From contig NZ_CP151637.1 of the NCBI RefSeq assembly GCF_038397755.1, forward strand, positions 2,542,001-2,606,000: DNA of 64,000 bases, read 5' to 3'. Under the pieces are notes generated by a model. That model saw only the letters and a list, made by a program, of their open reading frames with translations, was not told the DNA's origin and did not search any database. The translations under genes were made by a program, and so were the position numbers. This DNA is from Microbacterium sp. LWH7-1.2 (GTDB taxonomy: Bacteria; Actinomycetota; Actinomycetes; Actinomycetales; Microbacteriaceae). Position 1 is the first letter of the stretch, and each line of letters begins with the position of its first letter. Below are positions 28,529 through 35,785 of this stretch, piece after piece.

Positions 28529-28725
28529 GACCGCCCCCTAGTTCCCGGGCAACACAATGGCGCAGTCGAGGGCTGCTGTCCAGAGGCTCGCTGACGCGCT
28601 CACCTGGGCGGTCAGGGCCGAGGAATGAAGGGAATGCGTGCGCTGAAACGCCGCTGGCGCCACACTTCGTTCAACGATTCACCAGAGGAGCGGGGCCGAA
28701 GATATCCCACGAGGAACCAGCACCC

Positions 28726-28995
28726 GTGGCCGCCGACCCCGACGCGGTGCCCCGCTTCCATTGGTGGCAGGCCGGAAGCACCACGCCCGGGCGTGAACTG
28801 CGATGGTGGGTGCGCGACGTGCTCATCGCAGCGCTCGTCGGTGCGGTACTTGTGCTTGGCCAGATGCTGCTCGACGACGCGCGATCCAACCGGGAGATCG
28901 CCGCTGCCCGGCTGCAAAGCGTGGAAGCCGATCAGCGCGAAGACCTTCGGTTCGTCCGAGAACGGTCGGGCCCGGGCGAGCAGGAGCGTATACTG
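28726..28995 (+). pseudogene. N-terminal part of a single-span membrane protein, probably truncated
   Basis: The GTG at 28726, with GAGGA 10 bases before it, opens 'VAADPDAVPRFHWWQAG' followed by one span 'WVRDVLIAALVGAVLVLGQML' and 'SNREIAAARLQSVEADQREDLRFVRERS'. This start resembles actinobacterial membrane-anchored pentapeptide-repeat proteins, but no repeats follow. After ~residue 90 the reading loses protein-like character, although the frame stays open into the toxin operon. It is divergent from the CHAT gene and could have been its third component; that is speculative. Confidence 0.4.
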
Positions 28996-29193
28996 CCGCA
29001 GGCTTTGCGGCGAACAACGCCCGCGGCCGCCGGCGTTCCACACAGCCAGCCGACGCGGCTGACCGAACTGTGCAACGCTTCAGGCGGTGGCGGCGCTCTG
29101 CACCACGTCGTGCACCATGAAGGGGCACTGCATAGCGAACGCCTCGTGTTCACGGCACCTGCGGCAGCACTGGGTCCGGCATCGGCGAGGACG

Positions 29194-29220
29194 CCAAAAA
29201 GCGCAGCGCATCCTTTTTGG
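29194..29220. promoter_or_regulatory. Inverted repeat at the toxin operon promoter
   Basis: CCAAAAAG (29194-29201) and CTTTTTGG (29213-29220) are a perfect 8-bp inverted repeat separated by 11 bases. A TACGAT that could be a -10 element lies at 29228-29233 and the first gene starts at 29254 with GAAGGAGG before it. This is the expected site for autoregulation by the operon's antitoxin or recombinase-like protein. Confidence 0.55.
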
Positions 29221-29253
29221 GCGGCAGTACGATGGCGGTACGAAGGAGGCTCG

Positions 29254-29511
29254 ATGCCCGGAGCGACCTCGCCGTGGCGAGTCAACGATGTCGTCGTGTA
29301 CGACCGGATGCGGGATGCCGCGACGTTCCTCATCGGGCAACTGGCCGCGACCGGGAGGTCGGGCAGCGTCGACGCGGACGCCGCCCGCGCGGAGCTCACC
29401 GCGTTGCGTCGTGAGGTCAGCAGCGTCGATGCGTACGACCGGGTGGCCGTCAGCGCACTCGCCGAGCGCATCGGCCGACGTGTCCGTCAGCTCGCGGGAG
29501 AACCACGGTGA
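29254..29511 (+). CDS. Candidate antitoxin of the zeta-toxin operon
   Basis: An 85-residue, largely helical protein ('MPGATSPWRVNDVVVYDRMRD' to 'ERIGRRVRQLAGEPR'). It has an excellent ribosome site (GAAGGAGG, 5 bases before the ATG) and its stop overlaps the start of the zeta toxin (29508-29511). No motif is recognised; the antitoxin role is inferred from size, acidic-helical nature and its position as first gene. It would bind and block the kinase. Confidence 0.6.
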   Translation: MPGATSPWRVNDVVVYDRMRDAATFLIGQLAATGRSGSVDADAARAELTALRREVSSVDAYDRVAVSALAERIGRRVRQLAGEPR

Positions 29512-30518
29512 CCGTCATCGCTCTCACGGACGGTGCTCAGGAGGAGATCCTGCGCCGCGACATCCTCCCGCTGTACTTCCCCGACGCCCCTGCGGAGGAC
29601 GCACCGTCCTTCGTCCTCATCGCCGGGCAACCCGGCGCCGGCCGCTCCCGCGCTCTGACGTCGCTGCGGAAAGAGCACGGCGCGGAGATCGCTGTGCTGA
29701 ATGGCGACGAGTTGCGGGCGTTCCATCCCGGTTTCACGACTAATTCAGTGAACGCCGATGGGGAGGTCGACGAGTCGATCGCACAGGCGGTTGCCGGTTG
29801 GGTGAGTGCCTGCATCCGTCACGCCCGCGAGAATCGGCACTCGATCGCGTTGGAGGGAACCTTCGGTAACCCGACTGCCGCGGCGGGCACGGCGCAGCGG
29901 TTCGCTGATGCGGGGTTCACGACACGGGTGGTGGTGTTCGGTTCTGCCCGGGCGGAGAGTCTCCTCACGGTGACGTCCAGCCCGCTGCGGGACGCGCAGG
30001 CGGGCCGGCGCCCGCGGTTCACCACCCGGACAGCACACGATGCGGGCCTGGAGGCGACCCGTGGTCTGGTGGCGTCGCTGGAAGAGTCGCCGTGGGCGGA
30101 TCGGGTCACGGTGCTCGGCCGGGACGGGGGCACCGTCTTCGATGCCACCCGGGACCCGACTGCAGGTTTTTCTGGCGCGAGTGCGGCGTTACGGGCGGCG
30201 CAGTCTCAGCGGATGGGCCGGTTCGATGCGACGCAGTGGCTCAGCGAACTGCACCACGTCACCCAGTTCGCCACCACCGCTCGAGGACTTCCCGACGAGG
30301 TGACGGAGCTGCTGGTGGATCTTCACGAGACATCGCTGCGGGAGGTGATCCCGCAGCTGCATGTGCCTGCGGAGGGAAAGTTCGCCACCGCGATGGAGCA
30401 GAAGACGGTCGCTATGCTGGTGACCCTGCGGACGCTCACGGCACCGGAGCCGCCCATCGATATCGCCGTGCCCGTTATCGCTCCGACCGGCCCAGAACGC
30501 GGAGGCCTGTCGCGGTGA
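29508..30518 (+). CDS. Zeta-toxin-family kinase
   Basis: This 336-residue protein contains the zeta-toxin fold: P-loop 'LIAGQPGAGRSRAL' (residues 37-50), 'VLNGDELRAFHPGF' with the Asp and Phe-His-Pro typical for the family, and 'IALEGTFGN' for substrate binding. Family members (zeta, PezT) phosphorylate UDP-N-acetylglucosamine or related sugars and stop wall synthesis. Oddly, the Walker A lysine is Arg46 (codon CGC), which may lower ATP use. The C-terminal ~110 residues go beyond the core. Start and stop both overlap neighbours by 4 bases, giving a three-gene operon. Confidence 0.87.
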   Translation: MTVIALTDGAQEEILRRDILPLYFPDAPAEDAPSFVLIAGQPGAGRSRALTSLRKEHGAEIAVLNGDELRAFHPGFTTNSVNADGEVDESIAQAVAGWVSACIRHARENRHSIALEGTFGNPTAAAGTAQRFADAGFTTRVVVFGSARAESLLTVTSSPLRDAQAGRRPRFTTRTAHDAGLEATRGLVASLEESPWADRVTVLGRDGGTVFDATRDPTAGFSGASAALRAAQSQRMGRFDATQWLSELHHVTQFATTARGLPDEVTELLVDLHETSLREVIPQLHVPAEGKFATAMEQKTVAMLVTLRTLTAPEPPIDIAVPVIAPTGPERGGLSR

Positions 30519-31096
30519 ATGCCCTCCTCGGGTACACCCGGGGACTCAGCCCTGACGCAGGGATGGAGTCCGACGTCGACGCGCTGACGGCCGCCGGCGC
30601 GTCGCAGGTGTTCACTGACGACGCCGACACCGACCCCCGCAAGCGGCCCGGGTTGGCGGAATGCCTGGCGTCGCTGGAGCCGGGTGACGTGCTGGTGGTG
30701 CCGAGCGCGTCGCATCTGTCGCACGCGGTGACGCACTTCGTGACCACGGTGAGCGCGCTGTCCGCGCAGGGCGTCGCGTTCCGCTCATTGGCGGAGCCGG
30801 CACTGTGCACCGGTGCGGCGACGGCGGTCGATCCGGCGGAGGTGATTGCCGCGTTGGAGGCGCTGCGGCGAAGGCTGGTGAGTGTGCGGACCCGGGCGGG
30901 GATGGCGTCGGCGGCGGCCGAGGGCAAGCGGGCGGGTCGGCCGACGGTGATGACCCCGGAGAAGGTCGCGATGGCCGTTGAGCTGCGCAACCTGAACCGC
31001 CCGATCACGCATATCGCCCGCGTGCTCGGGGTAAGCTCCAACTCGGTGCAGCGCGCGCTGGCCCCTCTCCCCCGCACCGTCGACCGGGTCGATTAG
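30515..31096 (+). CDS. Degenerate serine recombinase (resolvase-like DNA-binding protein)
   Basis: This 193-residue protein has the layout of a small resolvase/invertase: an N-terminal domain beginning 'VNALLGYTRGLSPDAGM', a middle 'RPGLAECLASLEPGDVLVVP' and a C-terminal helix-turn-helix ('RPITHIARVLGVSSNSVQRAL', preceded by 'EGKRAGRPTVMTPEKVAMA'). Catalytic residues are missing: the nucleophile position (Ser10 in gamma-delta) is Leu11, and the 'DRLGRS' arginines are replaced by 'ASHLSHA'. Recombination is therefore unlikely, while DNA binding should be kept. As third gene of the zeta operon it may be the operon's regulator, the role omega plays in other zeta systems (inference). Confidence 0.8.
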   Translation: MNALLGYTRGLSPDAGMESDVDALTAAGASQVFTDDADTDPRKRPGLAECLASLEPGDVLVVPSASHLSHAVTHFVTTVSALSAQGVAFRSLAEPALCTGAATAVDPAEVIAALEALRRRLVSVRTRAGMASAAAEGKRAGRPTVMTPEKVAMAVELRNLNRPITHIARVLGVSSNSVQRALAPLPRTVDRVD

Positions 31097-31428
31097 CGTT
31101 CGAGGCTCGGCGAAGCTGCGTGGGTGTCGATGTCGAGCCACCCGCGGACGGCGGGCTCGTGTGCGGAGTCGTCTTCCCAGTCAGGTTCGGTGAGCGCCCA
31201 CCGGTGCATCAGGCGTGCCGCGGTGCGGGTGTGCCTGCCGGCGTCGAGGACTTCGGCGAGGGCTTGGGCTTCGTCAAACTGGAGGCTGCAGATCACCTGC
31301 TCATCGTGACTGTTGAGGATGTGATCCACGATGTCGGCGAGGTGGTCGACGGCGTCTTCCAGGTGGTCCCAGGCGACGATGCTGTCGGGGGCGTGGTGTC
31401 CGGTGGGGGACGTCGTTGTCGTATTCAT
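31093..31428 (-). CDS. Hypothetical acidic protein
   Basis: The 111-residue protein reads 'MNTTTTSPTGHHAPDSIVAW' then 'DHLEDAVDHLADIVDHILNS', a helical and acidic composition. It starts a minus-strand gene that converges with the toxin operon, sharing 4 bases at the 3' ends. No family is recognised. Similar small acidic proteins are common on actinobacterial plasmids and integrative elements. Confidence 0.55.
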   Translation of the reverse strand: MNTTTTSPTGHHAPDSIVAWDHLEDAVDHLADIVDHILNSHDEQVICSLQFDEAQALAEVLDAGRHTRTAARLMHRWALTEPDWEDDSAHEPAVRGWLDIDTHAASPSLER

Positions 31429-31672
31429 TTCGGTTTCCTCGTTTCTTGACTTCGGGGGTGCCTTTCCTGGCAAGTGCGTCGTAAGCGACCGGAGGGCGTG
31501 AAGCGCCGGGACCGTGGAATACCGGAGCCCCGGAGCCTGCGGAGGGGTGAGGATATGCCGCCGAAAGCCCGGCACGGAACGCCAGGAGGGAGCTACGATG
31601 ACCCGCCAGGAAAGCACCCGGCTCCTGCACTATGTCGTGGCCGCTGCGGCCTCGGGGCGACGCACGGACCCG

Positions 31673-31894
31673 TCATGGGGGTGGCATGACGTCGGCGATG
31701 GGGGTGACGCCGAGGGGAAGCGCGGCCATGAACGCCCCGGCGACGAGCAACCCGGTGGCGATCGTGGTGCGCAGCGCGGCACGCACCCGACCGCGCAGCA
31801 ACTGCACCATCAGGACGACCAACAGCAGCACGCTTCCGATCGACGCGATCGTGATGAAGCCGAGCAGGATCTGCAGGTCTGCGGGGATGTCCAT
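31673..31894 (-). CDS. Small membrane protein
   Basis: 73 residues with two membrane segments: 'ILLGFITIASIGSVLLLVVL' and 'TTIATGLLVAGAFMAALPL', separated by a basic loop ('RGRVRAALR'). AGAAAGGACGGAGCC precedes the ATG, giving a ribosome site. The layout resembles small transfer-region membrane proteins of conjugative elements; no family can be named. Confidence 0.6.
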   Translation of the reverse strand: MDIPADLQILLGFITIASIGSVLLLVVLMVQLLRGRVRAALRTTIATGLLVAGAFMAALPLGVTPIADVMPPP

Positions 31895-31933
31895 GGCTCC
31901 GTCCTTTCTGCTTCCGGTTGTTGGTTGGCGGGC

Positions 31934-32239
31934 TCAGGGTCCGTCGAAGGGGTGGTCGCCGCCGCTCAGGGCGTGCAGGCGTCGGATGAAGGCCTGCCGG
32001 TCTGCTGTCGGCGTCGTGATGAGCGTGCGAACCTCCGGCGCGAGCGCTGCCAGCTGGTCCATGGGGAGGCCGGCGAGAGGTGCGAGGCACCAGTCGAGGT
32101 CCTCGTCGAGGGTCCACCCAGGCTCGTGGACGGCCTTGTCCGGGTAGTAGGTGAAGGCGCAGACGGCGACCCGGTACAGGCTCGCTTCGGCTTGGGCACG
32201 GTCGAGCATGGTCGGGTCTCCCGTCGGGGTGGTGGTCAT
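31934..32239 (-). CDS. Hypothetical protein
   Basis: 101 residues, beginning 'MTTTPTGDPTMLDRAQAEAS' and with a conserved-looking 'CAFTYYPDKAVHEPGWTLDED' core. The start overlaps the stop of the basic repeat protein upstream by 4 bases (32236-32239), so it belongs to the same minus-strand operon. No function is recognised. Confidence 0.6.
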   Translation of the reverse strand: MTTTPTGDPTMLDRAQAEASLYRVAVCAFTYYPDKAVHEPGWTLDEDLDWCLAPLAGLPMDQLAALAPEVRTLITTPTADRQAFIRRLHALSGGDHPFDGP

Positions 32240-33303
32240 CGGTTCATTCCCATCGGGTTGTTCGGGCCCAGCATGGGGTGCGGGGCGGTGGGATCGAGGT
32301 GGTGGGGGCGGCGTGGCGGCTCCTTGCGCCGGAGCCGGTCGTTGACTTGCTTGCCGATCTCGTCCATCCGTGCCTCCTCGGCAGCGGCGCGGATCTGCCA
32401 GCCGCGCGGCTGCTGGGCGGCGAGAGCCCGGCGGGTTTCGGCGGTGCGGGAGCGGTCGGCGTAGCTGTAATCGGTGGCGAGGGTGTGCTCGATGCGGGCG
32501 CGCTGGCTGTCGCGTTCGAACCTCGCCACAGCCTCCTTAGGGATCGGCTCGTCCGCCTCCGGTGAGAGGCCGCGTCGGCGACGCAGTGCGGCGACTTCCT
32601 CCGCCGGCCACTGCCGGGCAAAGAACGCGTCGGCGGCGACTGAATTGGCACGACGCTCGGCGGACGTGGTGGTGTGCAGGCGGCGGGGCGGCAACCCGGC
32701 ATCGAGGCGGCGCTTCTCGCGCTCCTTCCAGGCCCGGTTTCTGGCGAGGACCTTCTCCCGGTTGGCGGCGTAATACGCCCGCCGCTTCGCCTTCTGCTCC
32801 TCCGCGTGCGCGGCGTAGTAGGCGCGTGCCGAAGCGCGCTTCACTTCCGGGTTCTCCCGGTGCTCGGCGCGGAGCTTCGCGTTGCGTTCGTCCTTGTGCT
32901 TGTCGTACCACCGCCGCTGGATGACCGCACGGGCGGCACGGTAGGCCTCGGGGTTTTCGGCGAGCTGGCGCAGACGCCATTCCCGCGTGTACTCGTGATG
33001 CTTGGCCTTGTTTGCTTCGTAGTACTTCTTCGAGCTGGCTCGCTTCGCCTCCTTGCGATGCCGCTCTAGCCTCTTCCGTTCCGCGTACCGACGCGCCTCC
33101 GCACGCTTCTCCTCGCGATGCTCCGCGTCGTACCCGGCCCGATACTGGCGAATGTGATCGCGGTTGCGTTCCCGCCACGCCCGCTTGTACGCGCGGATCT
33201 CATCGGCGTACGCCTCCCGATAGCCACGCTTCGTATCCCGCTGCTGTTGCTCGCGGTCGCCGTCGCTGTCCCGGTTCGGCTGGCCGCCCGTGCCGCGGCT
33301 CAT
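32236..33303 (-). CDS. Repeat-rich basic coiled protein
   Basis: This 355-residue protein is extremely rich in Arg, Lys, Glu, Ala and Tyr. From ~residue 25 to 210 it is built from repeats of about 20-28 residues with the pattern aromatic-aromatic-x-A-x-x-x-E/K-x-x-x-R-x-R-x-W/Y, e.g. 'KYYEANKAKHHEYTREWR' and 'AYYAANREKVLARNRAWK'. Each repeat is likely a charged helix, so a long rod or nucleic-acid-binding coil is expected. The start at 33303 overlaps the redoxin stop by 4 bases. Such repeats are found in mobile-element proteins; the function is unknown. Confidence 0.7.
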   Translation of the reverse strand: MSRGTGGQPNRDSDGDREQQQRDTKRGYREAYADEIRAYKRAWRERNRDHIRQYRAGYDAEHREEKRAEARRYAERKRLERHRKEAKRASSKKYYEANKAKHHEYTREWRLRQLAENPEAYRAARAVIQRRWYDKHKDERNAKLRAEHRENPEVKRASARAYYAAHAEEQKAKRRAYYAANREKVLARNRAWKEREKRRLDAGLPPRRLHTTTSAERRANSVAADAFFARQWPAEEVAALRRRRGLSPEADEPIPKEAVARFERDSQRARIEHTLATDYSYADRSRTAETRRALAAQQPRGWQIRAAAEEARMDEIGKQVNDRLRRKEPPRRPHHLDPTAPHPMLGPNNPMGMNR

Positions 33304-33575
33304 CGCTGGCTCCCCTGCGCGAGGCTGCTCTCGGCGAGGCGGGCGATGAGGTCGGGCCGGAACCCGGACCAGTGATGCTGCGGGTCGTCCTCGACCAGCA
33401 CGACCGGCGCTTCGCTGTAGCCGAGCTCGTCGGTGACGAAATCGCGATGCACCGCGTTGCGCTGGTCGGTGAGGTCGATGACGGTGAACGGGATGCTCGC
33501 GGCGGTCAGGCACCGGCAGGTGAGTGTGCAGCGCATGCACCCAGGACCGGTCGAGTACACGGTGACAGAGATCAT
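33300..33575 (-). CDS. NrdH/glutaredoxin-like redoxin
   Basis: The 91-residue protein starts 'MISVTVYSTGPGCMRCTLTC', a beta-strand followed by a CxxC active site (CMRC), and later has 'YSEAPVVLVEDDPQHHWSGF', the cis-Pro and the WSGF found in NrdH-redoxins. NrdH donates electrons to class Ib ribonucleotide reductase. Two further cysteines follow closely (CTLTCRC), which is unusual. It lies in the plasmid-like operon between the RHH-type protein and the repeat protein, overlapping both by 4 bases. Confidence 0.8.
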   Translation of the reverse strand: MISVTVYSTGPGCMRCTLTCRCLTAASIPFTVIDLTDQRNAVHRDFVTDELGYSEAPVVLVEDDPQHHWSGFRPDLIARLAESSLAQGSQR

Positions 33576-34096
33576 CTCGGTGCCCTCGCCAGACCGTCCA
33601 CCGGCTCCGCGCCCAGTGGAGTTCGGGGAGCGTCCGGCGTAGGAGAATTCAGTCCCCTCTCGAGCCCGACACCTCCGAACTGCTCAACATCGGCGCTTCC
33701 GGAAGGCCGGAGTTCGGTGGATCCGGTGTTCGGTACTTCCGCAGTCGCGGAGTGCGGAAGTACGGGAGTGCGGTACCTGCGGAGTGCGGAAGTCACGGAC
33801 TGCCGCAGTTCGTCTTCCGTCGACCCGCGCAGCTCGTCCGCGTGCGCGAGCAACAGGTCGATGGCGATGCGGATGAGCGAGTTCTCCGTGATCCGCTCGA
33901 CCTTCCGGGCGCGGCGGCGCATCACCGTGCGGGCGAGCGCGGTCAGCGCGGCATCCTGATCGGCACGAATCCGGGTGTCCTTGCGGGTGAGCCGCGCGAA
34001 CTTCGCGAGCCCGCGCTCCTCCGGTGGTGCCTCGGCCTCGACACGTGCGCGCGCGTCGCGGAGCCTGTCGGTGAGATCGATCCGACCCATCGTCAC
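33572..34096 (-). CDS. Putative partition partner of ParA (RHH/ParB-like)
   Basis: About 174 residues. The GTG at 34096 is chosen because it overlaps the ParA stop as GTGA, matching the neighbours. The middle contains 'KFARLTRKDTRIRADQDAAL' and 'RITENSLIRIAIDLLLAHAD', which fits a ribbon-helix-helix-type DNA-binding region; the C-terminal 60 residues are low complexity and overlie a DNA repeat array. Directly after ParA, it is the likely centromere-binding partner (inference); sequence alone does not prove it. Confidence 0.6.
   Translation of the reverse strand: MTMGRIDLTDRLRDARARVEAEAPPEERGLAKFARLTRKDTRIRADQDAALTALARTVMRRRARKVERITENSLIRIAIDLLLAHADELRGSTEDELRQSVTSALRRYRTPVLPHSATAEVPNTGSTELRPSGSADVEQFGGVGLERGLNSPTPDAPRTPLGAEPVDGLARAPR
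33749..33793. repeat. 16-bp-spaced iterated repeat, possible centromere
   Basis: GGAGTGCGGAAGT occurs at 33749 and 33781, with a shorter GGAGTGCGG at 33765, so the starts are exactly 16 bp apart. Related TTCGGTG/GTTCGGT words lie just upstream. The array lies in the 3' part of the parA partner gene. Confidence 0.5.
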
Positions 34097-34758
34097 CACC
34101 GCCCCGCGACAACCGGAGTGACCAGCCGTTCGAGTTCGCGCGCGATGTTCGTGATGTCCCAGATCGCTCCCTCATTGCGGCGGTTGTGCCGCATGCTCGA
34201 CACCAGCTGACCGAGGACCGGCGCATCAGCTTGCGCCTTGTACTGCCGCAGGTGCGACTCAAACCGCGGCACCCCGAAATCCACGTCGAGCCGCCGCTGC
34301 CATTGCTCGAGTTGTCCGTAGACCCGCGGGTCGATCCGATTCAGCAGCACTCCGTGATGCAAGTGCCGTGGTTCGATCAGCCGGGTCAGAGTCCGCAGCG
34401 TTGGGTCCACCGCCAACGGCTCCGGCGTCAGCGGCACCACCGCGAAGTCGGCGGCGTCCAACACGGTCTCCAGCACCGCCGTGTCCTCAAGACTTCCCGG
34501 GGTGTCCACCAGGACGAATTCGTAGTCAGTCAGTTCCGCGAGCCGGCCCAGCACGTTCGGGTGCTGACTGCCGGCGAAATCGAACGGGAGCCGATCCTGC
34601 GCGTTGTCCGCCCACCACACCGTCGACTGCTGCCGATCCACATCCACAACCAACACACGGTGACGGGACGCGAGCGCCGCGGCGAGCTGCATCGCGATGG
34701 TCGTCTTACCTACGCCACCCTTCTGATTTGCCACAGCGACGACCCTCACGACACCCAC
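34093..34758 (-). CDS. parA: ParA-type partition ATPase
   Basis: This 221-residue protein has the deviant Walker A 'NQKGGVGKTTIAMQLA' near the start, 'VLVVDVDRQQSTVWWA' (Walker A') and 'FVLVDTPGSLED' (Walker B). It is short and lacks an N-terminal helix-turn-helix, the small type (Ib) ParA found on plasmids and integrative elements rather than the chromosomal one. It would move DNA or a protein cargo, together with the protein encoded next, whose start overlaps by 4 bases. The start is GTG. Confidence 0.93.
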   Translation of the reverse strand: MGVVRVVAVANQKGGVGKTTIAMQLAAALASRHRVLVVDVDRQQSTVWWADNAQDRLPFDFAGSQHPNVLGRLAELTDYEFVLVDTPGSLEDTAVLETVLDAADFAVVPLTPEPLAVDPTLRTLTRLIEPRHLHHGVLLNRIDPRVYGQLEQWQRRLDVDFGVPRFESHLRQYKAQADAPVLGQLVSSMRHNRRNEGAIWDITNIARELERLVTPVVAGRW

Positions 34759-34785
34759 CCCCGTGTGGTGCGTGAGCCGCGACTT

Positions 34786-35019
34786 TCACTCGTCAGCAAC
34801 GGACTCACCGCCGCTTTCGAGCCCTTCGAACCACGCCTCGAGGTCGTCGAAGAGGTAGATGATGATCCGGCCCACCTTGTAGTAGCGGGGACCGGTCTTC
34901 TTGTAGCGCCATTCGGCGAGCAGCTTCAGTTTCAATCCCGGGATGAGTTGAACGACGTCCTCAGGCGTCATCAGCCTCCCTGCCAGCACCGGTACGTCCG
35001 GCGTGACTGCGTTCTTCAT
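34786..35019 (-). CDS. Small helix-turn-helix protein (excisionase-like)
   Basis: 77 residues starting 'MKNAVTPDVPVLAGRLMTPE'; 'MTPEDVVQLIPGLKLKLLAEW' followed by 'RYKKTGPRYYKVGRIIIY' and an acidic C-terminus gives a winged MerR/excisionase-like helix-turn-helix (HTH_17 type). These proteins direct excision or regulate integrase/transfer genes in actinobacterial integrative elements. The ATG at 35019 has AAAGGGG 9 bases upstream. It is the first gene of the minus-strand block that includes parA. Confidence 0.8.
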   Translation of the reverse strand: MKNAVTPDVPVLAGRLMTPEDVVQLIPGLKLKLLAEWRYKKTGPRYYKVGRIIIYLFDDLEAWFEGLESGGESVADE

Positions 35020-35081
35020 GCGATACACCCCTTTGCTGAATCCGAATCTGATTAAACAAAAGTAAACTCTTAAACCGTATA
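35020..35081. promoter_or_regulatory. AT-rich divergent promoter region
   Basis: This 62-base stretch is far richer in A/T than its surroundings and separates the excisionase-like gene (minus) from the plus-strand gene. Possible -10-like boxes are TATAGT (35079-35084, plus) and TTTAAT on the minus strand. It is the probable promoter of both units. Confidence 0.5.
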
Positions 35082-35168
35082 GTGCGCAAGAGCAATCTGC
35101 GGAACGCAGTAGCAGTAAGGCAAACTGGCATCGTGACGGTTGATGTGACGACGCTCGAGGGCGCTCCA

Positions 35169-35723
35169 ATGACAGCTGGCGACGCGACCCAACGGGTCGG
35201 CGCCAATCTGCGCGCAGCGCCGGCATTCCGCGCGCGCTCCGTTGATGAGTCCGCAGGTATCGAGACCACACTCGAGGCCCACCTCGACGAGGATCGCGGC
35301 CGCTACTCCACCCGAAGCATCCTCAGCCGCGCCGTCCGCGCCGACTTCGACGAGACCCGCCTCAAGCACGCCGCGCCGCAAGCGATCGTCCAAGCGGCAG
35401 TGCCCCATTGCGTCGCGATCCTGCTCGATGACACTCCGGGCTCGACATGGACGTCGGTGTCGGATCTGACTCGCGGCGACGGTCGCATCATCCCCGAGTG
35501 GATGGCCAACGCAGTCGCCCAGCGTGGGATGAAGGACGAGCGCTGGGAAGTCATCGAGATCTTATACGGGACTGCCGCGCTCGCAGATCTGCCACCCGTC
35601 AAGCTCATCGCTCGTGAACTCGGCGTCCCCGAGCGCACCGCCAGCGACTGGATTCAGAAGGCGCGCTCCGCGGGTTGGCTGGTGGGGATCGCGTCAAACG
35701 TCGGGCGCCCCGCGGGCTCGTAG
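35169..35723 (+). CDS. Hypothetical protein with C-terminal helix-turn-helix
   Basis: About 184 residues. The ATG at 35169 is preceded by GAGGG at 7 bases; upstream in-frame GTG starts (35082, 35133) are possible. The C-terminal part 'LIARELGVPERTASDWIQKARSAGWL' is a clear helix-turn-helix. The middle is helical with no recognised family. It lies opposite the excisionase-like gene, which is the usual place of an element regulator or replication/transfer control protein (inference). Confidence 0.6.
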   Translation: MTAGDATQRVGANLRAAPAFRARSVDESAGIETTLEAHLDEDRGRYSTRSILSRAVRADFDETRLKHAAPQAIVQAAVPHCVAILLDDTPGSTWTSVSDLTRGDGRIIPEWMANAVAQRGMKDERWEVIEILYGTAALADLPPVKLIARELGVPERTASDWIQKARSAGWLVGIASNVGRPAGS

Positions 35724-35785
35724 AGCACGCCGACCCCACGATTCGATCTCACAAGTCCGTTGTCGGCGTGCCCACATTTTGCCCA

